A DNA stretch of 64,000 bases from Flavobacterium gelatinilyticum. GTDB lineage: Bacteria; Bacteroidota; Bacteroidia; Flavobacteriales; Flavobacteriaceae. The translations under genes and the position numbers were made by a program. The notes under the pieces are model-generated. The model was given only the letters and a program-made list of their open reading frames with translations. It ran no database searches and had not been told where the DNA came from. The first letter of the stretch is position 1. Each line of letters starts with the position of its first letter. The stretch covers positions 5,518,001 to 5,582,000 of the forward strand of contig NZ_CP114287.1 in the NCBI RefSeq assembly GCF_027111295.1, in the 5' to 3' direction. Below, piece after piece: positions 40,479 through 49,057 of this stretch.

Positions 40479-41849
40479 CTAAACCACTCTTGCTATTTGT
40501 GTGTTTACACGAATATTATTAGGAGCATCCAAACCTAGGTTTTCATAATAGGTGAAATCTAAATTAACACCCGGCCTAAAAAGAAGGCAGTGTGTTGAAC
40601 CTCCAAAATGGAACATTCCCAGTTCGTCGCCTTTTTTTACAATGTCGCCGGCTTTTACAGTTATTTGACAGCTTGAAACCTCTGCCATACCCACAGGAAT
40701 TACACACATCAGTCCAATTGCAGGATTATCTGCCTCAATAAATATAAGCGCTCTGGTGGCAACAGCTGTTAAAAAAGGCTGAGAATTGTTAGGCGCACTC
40801 GAATCGGGTCCATCTGGATTGTAGAAACCCTGATATAGATTTTCTAAATAATAAGTACCGTTTACAATTTCCGTTTTTACGATTCTGCCGTTTACAGGAC
40901 TATGCCAGCGATGATAGCTCAAAGCACTCAAAAAGGCCTGATAAACTGTTCCTCCAGCAAACTGAGGCGCTAATTCATCAAAATTCATCATGTTTTCTAA
41001 TGAATACGGCTGTCCTTTCAACCAAAATTGATCTGACAAAGCCACATTTTTAGCCACTTGCAATGGTGCCGACTCACAAGCGTTTGTAATAATCGAATCG
41101 TCATTAGGTGCAGTTACAGGACGCACACCTGGGCAAAACAATCTGGTAAAAAAATCATCCCAGCTTTTAAATCCATAATAGGGATCTGAAGGATCAGACT
41201 GAAAAACATCAGAGAATGTAGCATCAGCAGGAATAGGATTTGGTTCTAAACCTAAAGCTCCTTGAGCAACCTGCATCATTTCAGATTGTGCTAATTCGCT
41301 CAACCATGCAATTACGTTTTCTGAAGGATCATTTTCTATCAAAACATATCTGGAATCCTCAGAAACCAAAAATTTAGACCAGTAGTTTAATATCTTCTTC
41401 AACTGCTGATTAACCAATGCGTTTGAAAAAACATCATATCCAAAATTGGTTGCCATTGGCCAGGCTAAAAGAGCATTAATAGGAAAACCAATCATGCCTG
41501 CAGGTGTTTGATTTCCGGGAGCACCCGTTTGATAAGCTTCTGGAGCAGTTTGCATGATTCCGTTGAGTAAAACAAGGAAATCTTCAAAAGTCATAGGTTC
41601 CGGTTCCCAAAGTAAGGGCGTTCTTTTTTTTAAGAAATGAGCTTCGGCAAACATTCCCTGCACATTTGCATATAAAACAGAGTCTGAATACACAAGGTTT
41701 TGAAATTCAACAATTTCAGGAATGAACGGTGTTGGATTTTTTTTGGTAAACTCTTTTATTTTTGATATCCAGTTTTCAATAATTTGCGGGTCCTGAGGTA
41801 ACCAGCTTCCCAATAATTGTTTCGCTTTGATAAATGTAGTTGTTTCCAT
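40479..41849 (-). CDS. PsiD-like / phosphatidylserine-decarboxylase-family pyruvoyl decarboxylase
   Basis: This is a 456-residue protein. The N-terminal 230 residues match the PsiD-like domain (LPQDPQIIENWISKIKEF; FEDFLVLLNGIMQTAPEAY). The C-terminal half is the phosphatidylserine decarboxylase fold, with FKSWDDFFTRLFCPGVRPV, the YHRWHSPVNGRI histidine and the self-cleavage site GGST (416-419), where Ser418 would become the pyruvoyl group. Fungal PsiD decarboxylates L-tryptophan; other relatives act on amino acids or lipids. No signal peptide or membrane anchor was seen, unlike true phosphatidylserine decarboxylase. Two copies of repeat C flank the gene. The substrate is unknown. Confidence 0.85.
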   Translation of the reverse strand: METTTFIKAKQLLGSWLPQDPQIIENWISKIKEFTKKNPTPFIPEIVEFQNLVYSDSVLYANVQGMFAEAHFLKKRTPLLWEPEPMTFEDFLVLLNGIMQTAPEAYQTGAPGNQTPAGMIGFPINALLAWPMATNFGYDVFSNALVNQQLKKILNYWSKFLVSEDSRYVLIENDPSENVIAWLSELAQSEMMQVAQGALGLEPNPIPADATFSDVFQSDPSDPYYGFKSWDDFFTRLFCPGVRPVTAPNDDSIITNACESAPLQVAKNVALSDQFWLKGQPYSLENMMNFDELAPQFAGGTVYQAFLSALSYHRWHSPVNGRIVKTEIVNGTYYLENLYQGFYNPDGPDSSAPNNSQPFLTAVATRALIFIEADNPAIGLMCVIPVGMAEVSSCQITVKAGDIVKKGDELGMFHFGGSTHCLLFRPGVNLDFTYYENLGLDAPNNIRVNTQIARVV

Positions 41850-42084
41850 AGTTTTTTAGGTTAAATTAATAACTAAGGTATTTTAGAAAACAATTCAAAA
41901 ATTTTAAATAGTTACAAGAGCTCGATTTTGTGTTATGAAGGGACATATTGTTGATAGGAAACTTTTTTTGAAGCAAAGAATTTTAAACATAACCCAAGGT
42001 TGAAACCTTGGGCTAAATTCTGAAAAGGATTGTAAATAAAAAGCAGATAGTTTTCTAAATTGAAGACTATCTGCTTTTTGATCA
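41850..42084. other. Intergenic region with two hairpins
   Basis: CCCAAGGTTGAAACCTTGGG (41997-42012) is a short palindrome. AAGCAGATAGTTTTC...GAAGACTATCTGCTT (42041-42077) with a flanking A-run and T-run is a terminator for the fsr-like gene on the minus strand. The rest, about 140 bases next to the decarboxylase start, shows no clear promoter. Confidence 0.55.
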
Positions 42085-42215
42085 ATTGCCTCTAGTTTTA
42101 ACTGGATGTATAAAACAAGAATAGAAAAAGGCTTTAGCCAAACTACACGTTTTTTTGGCTAAAGCCTTTTGAGCTTTTATTAATCTTGATCCAGCTAAAG
42201 CTGGACGCAATTGAA
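42085..42215. repeat. Repeat family C, copy 2, with inverted inner loop
   Basis: The flanks ATTGCCTCTAGTTTTAACTGG and CCAGCTAAAGCTGGACGCAAT match copy 1 in orientation. The inner stem GGCTTTAGCCAAA...TTTGGCTAAAGCC carries the loop CTACACGTTTT, the reverse complement of the copy 1 loop. Confidence 0.8.
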
Positions 42216-42267
42216 TATTTCAAAAAGAAACTTTGCGTCTTAGTGACTTCGTGGCAAAACTTAAAAA

Positions 42268-43476
42268 TTAAGCCTTTTTTCTCCCTTCAATATTCGGTAA
42301 AAATCCTGTGATAATACCAATCAACGGCAGAAAAGCACAAATTTTAAATACATATTCTATACTCGTTGCATCGGCAATTTTTCCTAAAACAGCAGAACCT
42401 AATCCGCCCATTCCAAAAGCAAATCCGAAGAAAAGACCCGCTACCAGACCAACTTTTCCGGGCATTAATTCGGTTGCGTAAACTAAAATTGCAGAAAACG
42501 CAGAAGAAAGAATCAACCCAATGATTACAGATAAAGTTCCAACCCAGAATAATGAAACGTAAGGCAGCATCAAAGTAAACGGAGCAACGCCTAAGATAGA
42601 AACCCAGATTACATATTTTCTTCCAAAACGGTCACCAATTGGTCCTCCAATTAAAGTTCCGGCGGCAACAGCTCCGGAGAACAAGAATAAATACACTTGC
42701 GACTGCTGAATTGTAATATGGAATTTATCGATTAAAAAGAAAGTATAATAACTCGTAATACTGCTCATGTAGAAGTATTTAGAGAAAATCAAAACCAATA
42801 AAATAATTAACGAAGCAATTACACGGTTTTTAGATAAATGGTGTGTTTCGATTTTATGAGCTGACTTATTAGCCATTCTTTCAGATAAATGTGCTGTATA
42901 CCAAAGAGCAATTTTGTACAAAGCAAAAATTCCAACCAAAGCAATAATACAAAACCAGGCCACATAACTTTGTCCGTGCGGAATAATGATAAAAGCAGCC
43001 AACAAAGGTCCGATGGCACTTCCGGCATTTCCGCCCAATTGAAAGATCGACTGAGCAAGACCTCTTTTACCGCCCGAAGCCAAATGCGCTACACGAGACG
43101 ATTCAGGATGAAAAATAGAAGACCCAATTCCAATCATACTTACAGACAGTAGTAAAAATCCAAAACTAGTGGCGATAGAAACCAGAAATAATCCGGTCAT
43201 GGTAAAACACATTCCAATAATTAAAGAATAGGGTTTAGAATTCTTGTCGGTATACATTCCCACAAACGGCTGCAAGATCGAAGCTACGATTTGATAAGTA
43301 AAAGTGATAATCCCGATCTGAGTAAAAGTCAGTCCGAAATTGTCTTTAATAAGCGGATATATTGACGGAACGACAGCTTGTAAAAGATCATTAATTAAAT
43401 GCGAAAAGCTGATTATAAAAAGTATCGAATACGTTGTTTTTTTTATTACATCTGGTTGTACTTTAACGGTTTCCAT
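42268..43476 (-). CDS. fsr: MFS exporter, fosmidomycin-resistance (Fsr) type
   Basis: This 402-residue, 12-helix MFS protein starts with HLINDLLQAVVPSIYPLIKD, the recognisable Fsr helix-1 motif. It continues QIGIITFTYQIVASILQPFVG, GIGSSIFHPESSRVAH and GNAGSAIGPLLAA. E. coli Fsr exports fosmidomycin and possibly other drugs. It is divergent from an AraC regulator with 100 bases between the starts, a layout typical of regulator and target. A terminator lies beyond its 3' end. The natural substrate is not known. Confidence 0.87.
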   Translation of the reverse strand: METVKVQPDVIKKTTYSILFIISFSHLINDLLQAVVPSIYPLIKDNFGLTFTQIGIITFTYQIVASILQPFVGMYTDKNSKPYSLIIGMCFTMTGLFLVSIATSFGFLLLSVSMIGIGSSIFHPESSRVAHLASGGKRGLAQSIFQLGGNAGSAIGPLLAAFIIIPHGQSYVAWFCIIALVGIFALYKIALWYTAHLSERMANKSAHKIETHHLSKNRVIASLIILLVLIFSKYFYMSSITSYYTFFLIDKFHITIQQSQVYLFLFSGAVAAGTLIGGPIGDRFGRKYVIWVSILGVAPFTLMLPYVSLFWVGTLSVIIGLILSSAFSAILVYATELMPGKVGLVAGLFFGFAFGMGGLGSAVLGKIADATSIEYVFKICAFLPLIGIITGFLPNIEGRKKA

Positions 43477-43576
43477 GAGTTGTTTTTGGATTAATTTTAA
43501 TTTTAGAAATTATAGCGGTACTAATTTTTTACAAAATTGAAATAAATAAGAATGTCAAAATTGCTATATTTGGACA

Positions 43577-44395
43577 ATGAATAGTCAATATCGGACATAT
43601 AGAATGGCGACGGATTTTGGATATCAAGTTGATTCCTCAATCCCGGTTATTGGTTATACCGAAATGGTAACCAACGAAGAGTGTATTTCTCATTCGCATC
43701 CAAGAGGCCAGTTAATCTATGCAACGCGCGGTGTAATGAATGTTGTGGTAGGCAACAATATCTGGGTGGTGAATCCTCTTCAGGGCTTGTGGCTTCCGGG
43801 TGGAGTAGAGCATCAGGTTACTTTTCAGAAAGACGTAAATTACTACAGTGTTTTTATTGATCCGTCGGTTATGGAAGGCTTGCCGAAGAACAGTTTTTCA
43901 TTTGATATTCCGATGTTTTTAAAGCAATTGGTTTTCAAAATCATTTCCTTTGGAACGAGCGGCAATTTAACAGATTCGCAGCGACGAATCATATATGTTT
44001 TTTTGGATGAACTGGCGTTGATTATACCAAGTGCCACTTTTTTGCCAACCACAAATGATGAAAGACTGCAAAAAGTGGTTGAACTTTTAATGAATGATAT
44101 TGCCAGCAAAAACACGATTGATTATTATGCTGAACTTTCGTTTATGAGCAGTCGAACTTTATCACGTTTGTTTATAAAAGAATTAGGAATGAATTTCAGC
44201 GATTGGCGTACGCGTTTAAAATTACTCGAAGCCATAAAAAGATTAGGCGAAAAACAATCTATAAAAGAAATCGCTCTCGATTTGGGTTACGAAACAGCCA
44301 GTGCTTTCATTTTTATGTTCAAGAAGCATTTAGGAACAACACCTTCTAACTATATTTTAGAAGATGAAAACGAGTCTGAGAAGCTGATTGCATAA
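43577..44395 (+). CDS. AraC-family transcriptional regulator (cupin type)
   Basis: This 272-residue protein has an N-terminal cupin-like sensor (SHSHPRGQLIYATRGVMNV, then GLWLPGGVEHQV) and a C-terminal double HTH. The first helix pair is in YYAELSFMSSRTLSRLFIKEL and the second in SIKEIALDLGYETASAFIFMFK, ending in LGTTPSNY. It belongs to the AraC subgroup that commonly sits next to and controls an MFS exporter, here the divergent Fsr-like gene. The sensor histidines may bind a metal or a small molecule. The start is the ATG at 43577. Confidence 0.9.
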   Translation: MNSQYRTYRMATDFGYQVDSSIPVIGYTEMVTNEECISHSHPRGQLIYATRGVMNVVVGNNIWVVNPLQGLWLPGGVEHQVTFQKDVNYYSVFIDPSVMEGLPKNSFSFDIPMFLKQLVFKIISFGTSGNLTDSQRRIIYVFLDELALIIPSATFLPTTNDERLQKVVELLMNDIASKNTIDYYAELSFMSSRTLSRLFIKELGMNFSDWRTRLKLLEAIKRLGEKQSIKEIALDLGYETASAFIFMFKKHLGTTPSNYILEDENESEKLIA

Positions 44396-44400
44396 ATTTT

Positions 44401-44694
44401 AAATGCGTAATAGTACGCTGATAACGCGGATTTACTTCGTAAAGACGCGGTTTTGCACGGATTTTTATTTTTTTTAAACACATAAAAACATAGTCTTCCT
44501 TGTGTGTGAAAAAGGCGTTTCACTTGTCTAAATAAATCCGGAAGCTTCGGGATTATGTGTTAATGACTAGTCATTTTTAATCGGCTCTATTTCTTTAAGT
44601 AGATAAAAATCTATGTTTCTATGTGTTAGAATAAAAAAATCCGTTTTTATCCGCGTTTTCGCGAAAGTGAATCCGTTTCATCCACGTCCATAAA
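44401..44694. repeat. Repeat family E hairpin enclosing family A copy 3
   Basis: The outer arms CGCGGATTTACTTCGTAAAG plus ACGCGG (left) and CCGCGTTTTCGCGAAAGTGA plus ATCCG (right) are inverted. They enclose the family A copy at 44473-44629. A single family E right arm lies at 48989-49043. Confidence 0.65.
44473..44629. repeat. Repeat family A, copy 3 (about 157 bp)
   Basis: TTTAAACACATAAAAACATAG on the left and CTATGTTTCTATGTGTTAG on the right are inverted ends. The internal GGCGTTTCACT, TATGTGT and ACTAGTCA blocks match copies 1 and 2. Confidence 0.75.
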
Positions 44695-44852
44695 AATTGT
44701 AACATCATTTTTTTTAATACTAAAAAAGTGATACCCCGTAATTTTTCCCTTAAAAAATTATGAAATAGTCTTATTTTTTATGAAATAGCAGGATAGTACA
44801 GGTTGTCAAACGTAAAGATAACACTTATCTTTAGTCCCAAAACAAACTAACT
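44695..44852 (+). promoter_or_regulatory. Regulatory region of the GH78-led enzyme cluster
   Basis: Present are a duplicated TTATGAAATAG (about 44759 and 44779), the 10-bp-spaced repeat GCAGGA-TAGT-ACAGGT (44788-44803) shared with 32605-32620, and the perfect palindrome TAAAGATAA-CAC-TTATCTTTA (44813-44833). The right arm of the palindrome contains TATCTTTA, a near match to the -7 consensus. Confidence 0.5.
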
Positions 44853-47039
44853 ATGCAAAACCGCTTTTCAATTTTTAAGATTTTACTACTTTTTGGTGCT
44901 CTTTTTTCTTGTTCGCTGCTAGCAGCACAGGAAAAATCAAAAGAAGCGACATGGATTTGGTATCCAGGCGATTTCGAAGTTTGGTTAAGCAATAAAATGC
45001 AGGTAAGACGTACAGAACGCGAAGCAGTTTTTCCGCCACTTTGGCAATATTACAGTCCGTATGCTTTGGTAACTTTTCAAACCGAAGTAGATATTCCAAA
45101 ACCAGACGAAGTAAAAATTTTCTCCGAAGGACCTTTTCAATTACTTTTAGATGGCGTTCAAATTTACGGACAGCCAAAATCAATAACCATTCCTGCCGGA
45201 AAACATAAAATCTCCTTTAAAGTTTACAATCAGGAAGTATTGCCGGCAATTTATATTTCAGGGCAATATGTAAAATCCGATGCATCTTGGAAAGTAACCA
45301 ACGAAGACAAACTTTGGATTGACGAAGCCGGAAAAGCACAGCAATCTGGTACGCCTTGGGTTCCTGTTGGTTCTTGGAATTTTGATTCACCAGAAAGTAA
45401 ACCTTCAGAATTTAAATTAACGACTAAACCTTTAAGTGCAAAGAAGACAGAAAAAATAGCTGGTGGTGAATTGGTAGATTTCGGAAAAGAGACTTTCGGT
45501 TACATCAAAATTCACGGTTTAAAAGGAAAAGGCAAAGTAGCACTTTATTATGGCGAATCTCGCGAAGAAGCTTTGGATTCTGCGAAATGTGAAACTTTAG
45601 ATCATTTATCTTTTGATGGAAAACAATCTGAAATTTACACGCACGACGGATCAAAAGCATTTCGATATGTTCAGGTACAAGCAGATGCAGGAGTAAAATA
45701 CGATTCGATTTCAATGCTTTATGAATATCTGCCATTAGATTATCGTGGTGCATTCAAATCATCAGATCAATTATTGAATAAAATTTGGGATGTGTCGGCT
45801 TACACGATGCATTTAACTTCTCGTGAATTTTTTATAGACGGAATCAAACGCGACCGTTGGGTTTGGTCTGGCGATGCGTATCAAAGTTATTTAATGAATT
45901 ATTATTTATTCTTTGATTCGCCTTCGGTAGAACGTACAATGTCTGCTCTTCGCGGAAAAGATCCCGTAACGGCTCACGTAAATATCATTATGGATTATTC
46001 GCTGTACTGGTTTGTTGGTGTTTACGATTATTACTTACACACAGGCGATACGAAATTCATCAAAACCTATTATCCAAGAATGAAATCATTGATGGATTTT
46101 TGTTTGGAAAGAAGAAACAAAAACGGATTCTTAGAACCATTAGAAGGTGACTGGGTTTTCATTGATTGGGCTGACGGATTACCAAAAACGGGAGAAGTTA
46201 GTTTTGAGCAAATGCTTTTAGCAAGAAGTTTAGAAGCTATGGCGGTTAGTGCTGAAATCGCGGGTAAAAACGAAGATCAAAAACAATATCAAAAATTAGC
46301 AGCCGATTTAAAAAACAACTTATTTGATGTCTTTTGGGATAAGAAAGAAAACGTAATGAAGCACCAGCGTATCGATGGTAAAATGCAGAATATTGTAACC
46401 AGATATGCTAATATGTTCGGTATTTTCTTCAATTATTTTACGGAAGAACAAAAACAAAGTGTAAAAAATAAAGTGTTACTGAATAAAGATGTTCTTCAAA
46501 TCACAACGCCATACATGCGTTTTTACGAATTAGAAGCATTATGTGCAATGGACGAACAGAAATTCGTTTTAAATGAAATTCGCGATTATTGGGGCGGAAT
46601 GCTAAATCTTGGCGCAACATCATTTTGGGAAAAATACGATCCAAAACAAAGCGGAAAAGATCATTTAGAAATGTACGGTCGTCCTTACGGGAAAAGCCTT
46701 TGCCACGCTTGGGGAGCAAGTCCGATTTATTTATTAGGAAAATATTATTTAGGTGTAAAACCAACCGCTCCAGGTTATTCAGAATATGAAATCAAGCCAA
46801 ACTTAGGTGGGTTAAAATGGATGGAAGGAAAAGTCCCAACACCAAACGGAGAAGTTTCTGTGTATTGCAGTACCAAAGAAATTAAAGTAAAAGCAGGCGA
46901 AGGAGAAGGAAAATTAATTTTCAAAAGTGCAGGTAAACCAAAAACAAACTCTGGAACAATTACAGAATTAGCAAAAAATAAATATCAGTTGATCGTAAAA
47001 CCGAATGTGGAGTATATTGTGAGTTATAAAGCGATTTAA
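44853..47039 (+). CDS. Secreted alpha-L-rhamnosidase, GH78
   Basis: This 728-residue protein has a signal peptide ending SLLAAQ. N-terminal beta-sandwich domains occupy about 40-305 and the (alpha/alpha)6 catalytic domain about 310-650. It carries the GH78 segment REFFIDGIKRDRWVWSGDAY with the acidic catalytic residues, WVFIDWADGLPKTGEVSFEQ, and GATSFWEKYDP near the end of the barrel. A C-terminal beta domain closes it. GH78 enzymes release L-rhamnose from pectin side chains, RG-I ends or glycosides. It heads the plus-strand enzyme run. Its product could feed the deoxy-sugar pathway at 24.5-29.2 kb. Confidence 0.9.
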   Translation: MQNRFSIFKILLLFGALFSCSLLAAQEKSKEATWIWYPGDFEVWLSNKMQVRRTEREAVFPPLWQYYSPYALVTFQTEVDIPKPDEVKIFSEGPFQLLLDGVQIYGQPKSITIPAGKHKISFKVYNQEVLPAIYISGQYVKSDASWKVTNEDKLWIDEAGKAQQSGTPWVPVGSWNFDSPESKPSEFKLTTKPLSAKKTEKIAGGELVDFGKETFGYIKIHGLKGKGKVALYYGESREEALDSAKCETLDHLSFDGKQSEIYTHDGSKAFRYVQVQADAGVKYDSISMLYEYLPLDYRGAFKSSDQLLNKIWDVSAYTMHLTSREFFIDGIKRDRWVWSGDAYQSYLMNYYLFFDSPSVERTMSALRGKDPVTAHVNIIMDYSLYWFVGVYDYYLHTGDTKFIKTYYPRMKSLMDFCLERRNKNGFLEPLEGDWVFIDWADGLPKTGEVSFEQMLLARSLEAMAVSAEIAGKNEDQKQYQKLAADLKNNLFDVFWDKKENVMKHQRIDGKMQNIVTRYANMFGIFFNYFTEEQKQSVKNKVLLNKDVLQITTPYMRFYELEALCAMDEQKFVLNEIRDYWGGMLNLGATSFWEKYDPKQSGKDHLEMYGRPYGKSLCHAWGASPIYLLGKYYLGVKPTAPGYSEYEIKPNLGGLKWMEGKVPTPNGEVSVYCSTKEIKVKAGEGEGKLIFKSAGKPKTNSGTITELAKNKYQLIVKPNVEYIVSYKAI

Positions 47040-47040
47040 G

Positions 47041-47220
47041 TTCTTAGTGATTAGCTCTTAGTAATTAGTGATTAGCGCATAGTTTATAACGTTCAGTTTG
47101 TCATTTCGAGGAACGAGAAATCACACGCGTAACCACAAAGATTGTCGACGATTGTTGCGGAATTCCTAGTGTGATTCCTCCTTCGTCGGAATGACAAAAA
47201 AATCAAAAAAATAAAAACCA
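47041..47220. repeat. Intergenic repeats between GH78 and the next gene (family B copy 2)
   Basis: 47041-47085 repeats TTAGTGATTAGC-like units. 47100-47195 is family B copy 2: GTCATTTCGAGGAACGAGAA on the left, TCCTCCTTCGTCGGAATGAC on the right, and CACAAAGATTGTCGACGATT inside. Confidence 0.7.
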
Positions 47221-48888
47221 ATGTTTTCAAAAAGTACCAAATCCAATTTCAAATTAAAAACTGCTTTCTTAGCATTGTTTTCAATCTGTTTACAACTTTC
47301 AGTAACAGCACAAAACGCATGGAAACCAGCCTCATTTGAAATCGTAAAATCAAATTACAAAACGTTCAAAACCACTCAATACGCTCACGTTTTTTCTGGA
47401 AGCAAACACAATATCGTCCGTTTAGCTCCAGAATTGCAAGGTTTGACAGGAATTGAACTTCCTTTAGATAAAACTGGAATCAATTCTTCATTGCAATTAA
47501 AATTCAAGGAATCTGTTCAGGTTTTGATTGGTGTTTTTGAAGAGATAGATACAGCTGCATTTTCTCCATTAAATCCCGTAAAAAAGATACTTCAAAATGG
47601 AGTAACAATAACTGGTTTATCTCCTGTAAATGTATATGCTGTTTCTTATACAAAAGGAACGCACAGAATCAATCCAGTAAACCGATCATTCGCCATTTTA
47701 GGAGTAATAAAAAGTAATCAAAATTTAGGTTTTCGAAATGCAGAATTACCAGATGGAAAACTTTGGAATCCAACATTTATAGTAGAAGGATTTTCAGATG
47801 AAAAACCGCTTTTTGAAGTTATCGGCGGAGAAAATAAACCCGTTATTGATGAAGGAATGTCGGGAACTGATGGAATCCAAGGAGGTTTTGAAGGCGGACG
47901 TGTAGTAAAAGTTGGCGATACGTATCATATGTTTCCAACTGAAAGAGCTGGAGAAAAAGGAGTTGATTATTACTATGATCGTGTAAAAACTAAAATAGGA
48001 CATTGGACAAGTAAAGATGCCATTCACTGGAAAAGAGAATCAACAATTTATCAAGCAAGCGGAACGTATGCTGTAACCGAAGATGATAATCCAATGAACG
48101 ATCGCCGTGCTGCAATTTGGTCGTATATGCCCGTTTTTAATGAAAAAGCAAACAAATGGTACGGCTATTATTTGGCATATACAGTTAGTAAAGAAATAGA
48201 ACCAAATCATTCATTTGGAAGAATTTGGCGTTGTGAATCGACTGTAGACGGAATCAACGGCATCGGAGGTCCTTATAAAGATATGGGAATCATTATGGAA
48301 CCCGGATTGGATTCTCAACCTTGGGAAGGGCGTCAAGGAGTAGCTTCATTTTTCCCTTATCAAGTAGGCGACAAATATTTCGGATTTTACAGTGGCGCTT
48401 ATCCATTTAATTCTTGGGCAGATTATCCAAAGAAATCAGGGAAAGGCTGGTTTGTGGCTTTAGCCGAATCAAAAAGTTTAGAAGGGCCTTGGTTGAGAAT
48501 GAACAAAGGTTTGGAACCAATCAAAACCATGCATCCGCTTTTTGTTGAAAATCCAATTGTAAGCCAGTTACCAAATGGTCTATACATCGCGATTTTCGAC
48601 GGAGGTCCAGACGGTTGGGGACATCATTTACCAAATATGATTGCGTATTCATTATCGGCAGATGGAATTAATTGGGCAGAAGCACATTATTTGCCAATCG
48701 AAACCAAAGTAGACAAATGGTGGGATATTATGAGAACGCCGCTATGCCTAATACCAGAAGGAAATGACGTTTACACGATAGTTTATAATGCAATCGATTT
48801 AAAAAGAAGATTTCATCCAACAGGAATGGTAAAAGTAAAATTGAACAAAGATGTGATGGAGTCGAAGTTAAAAGAATTGAAGAAGTAA
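47221..48888 (+). CDS. Secreted GH43-like beta-propeller protein with N-terminal beta domain
   Basis: This 555-residue protein has a signal peptide ending QLSVTAQ. Residues about 30-185 form a beta-rich domain without a family I recognise. Residues about 210-550 show the blade repeats of the GH32/43/117/130 five-bladed propeller group: GGRVVKVGDTYHMFPTE, GHWTSKDAIHWKRES, WYGYYLAYTVSK, FVENPIVSQLPNGLYIAIFD and DGINWAEAHYLP. DDNPMNDRRAAIW and FVENPIV hold acidic candidates for catalysis. I cannot assign a CAZy family. It stands between two rhamnosidase and galactosidase genes, so a pectin side-chain role is likely. Confidence 0.7.
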   Translation: MFSKSTKSNFKLKTAFLALFSICLQLSVTAQNAWKPASFEIVKSNYKTFKTTQYAHVFSGSKHNIVRLAPELQGLTGIELPLDKTGINSSLQLKFKESVQVLIGVFEEIDTAAFSPLNPVKKILQNGVTITGLSPVNVYAVSYTKGTHRINPVNRSFAILGVIKSNQNLGFRNAELPDGKLWNPTFIVEGFSDEKPLFEVIGGENKPVIDEGMSGTDGIQGGFEGGRVVKVGDTYHMFPTERAGEKGVDYYYDRVKTKIGHWTSKDAIHWKRESTIYQASGTYAVTEDDNPMNDRRAAIWSYMPVFNEKANKWYGYYLAYTVSKEIEPNHSFGRIWRCESTVDGINGIGGPYKDMGIIMEPGLDSQPWEGRQGVASFFPYQVGDKYFGFYSGAYPFNSWADYPKKSGKGWFVALAESKSLEGPWLRMNKGLEPIKTMHPLFVENPIVSQLPNGLYIAIFDGGPDGWGHHLPNMIAYSLSADGINWAEAHYLPIETKVDKWWDIMRTPLCLIPEGNDVYTIVYNAIDLKRRFHPTGMVKVKLNKDVMESKLKELKK

Positions 48889-49057
48889 GACAAGGGAGAA
48901 GAAAGAAGCAAGAGGCAAGATTTTTTTGATTTAGAAGATAAAAGAATCAGCTAAATCTGCAAAATCTGCGAGAGAATAAAACAAAAAATCCGTGACAATC
49001 CGTGTCTTTACGAAGTAAATCGGGGTCATCCGCGTCCAAAAATATACACAAAGCAAA
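48889..49057. repeat. Intergenic family F and family E single arm
   Basis: TAAATCTGCAAAATCTGCGA (about 48954-48973) is a family F unit also found at 53863 and, in diverged form, 35327. AATCCGTGTCTTTACGAAGT and the following bases to 49043 match the right arm of family E. GGAGAAGAAAGAAGCAAG resembles the 26-bp repeat at 35266. Confidence 0.55.

Noticed and set aside
43843..44115. Antisense frames inside the AraC and other large genes
   Set aside because: They are shadows of strongly supported genes, with no domains or independent promoters.
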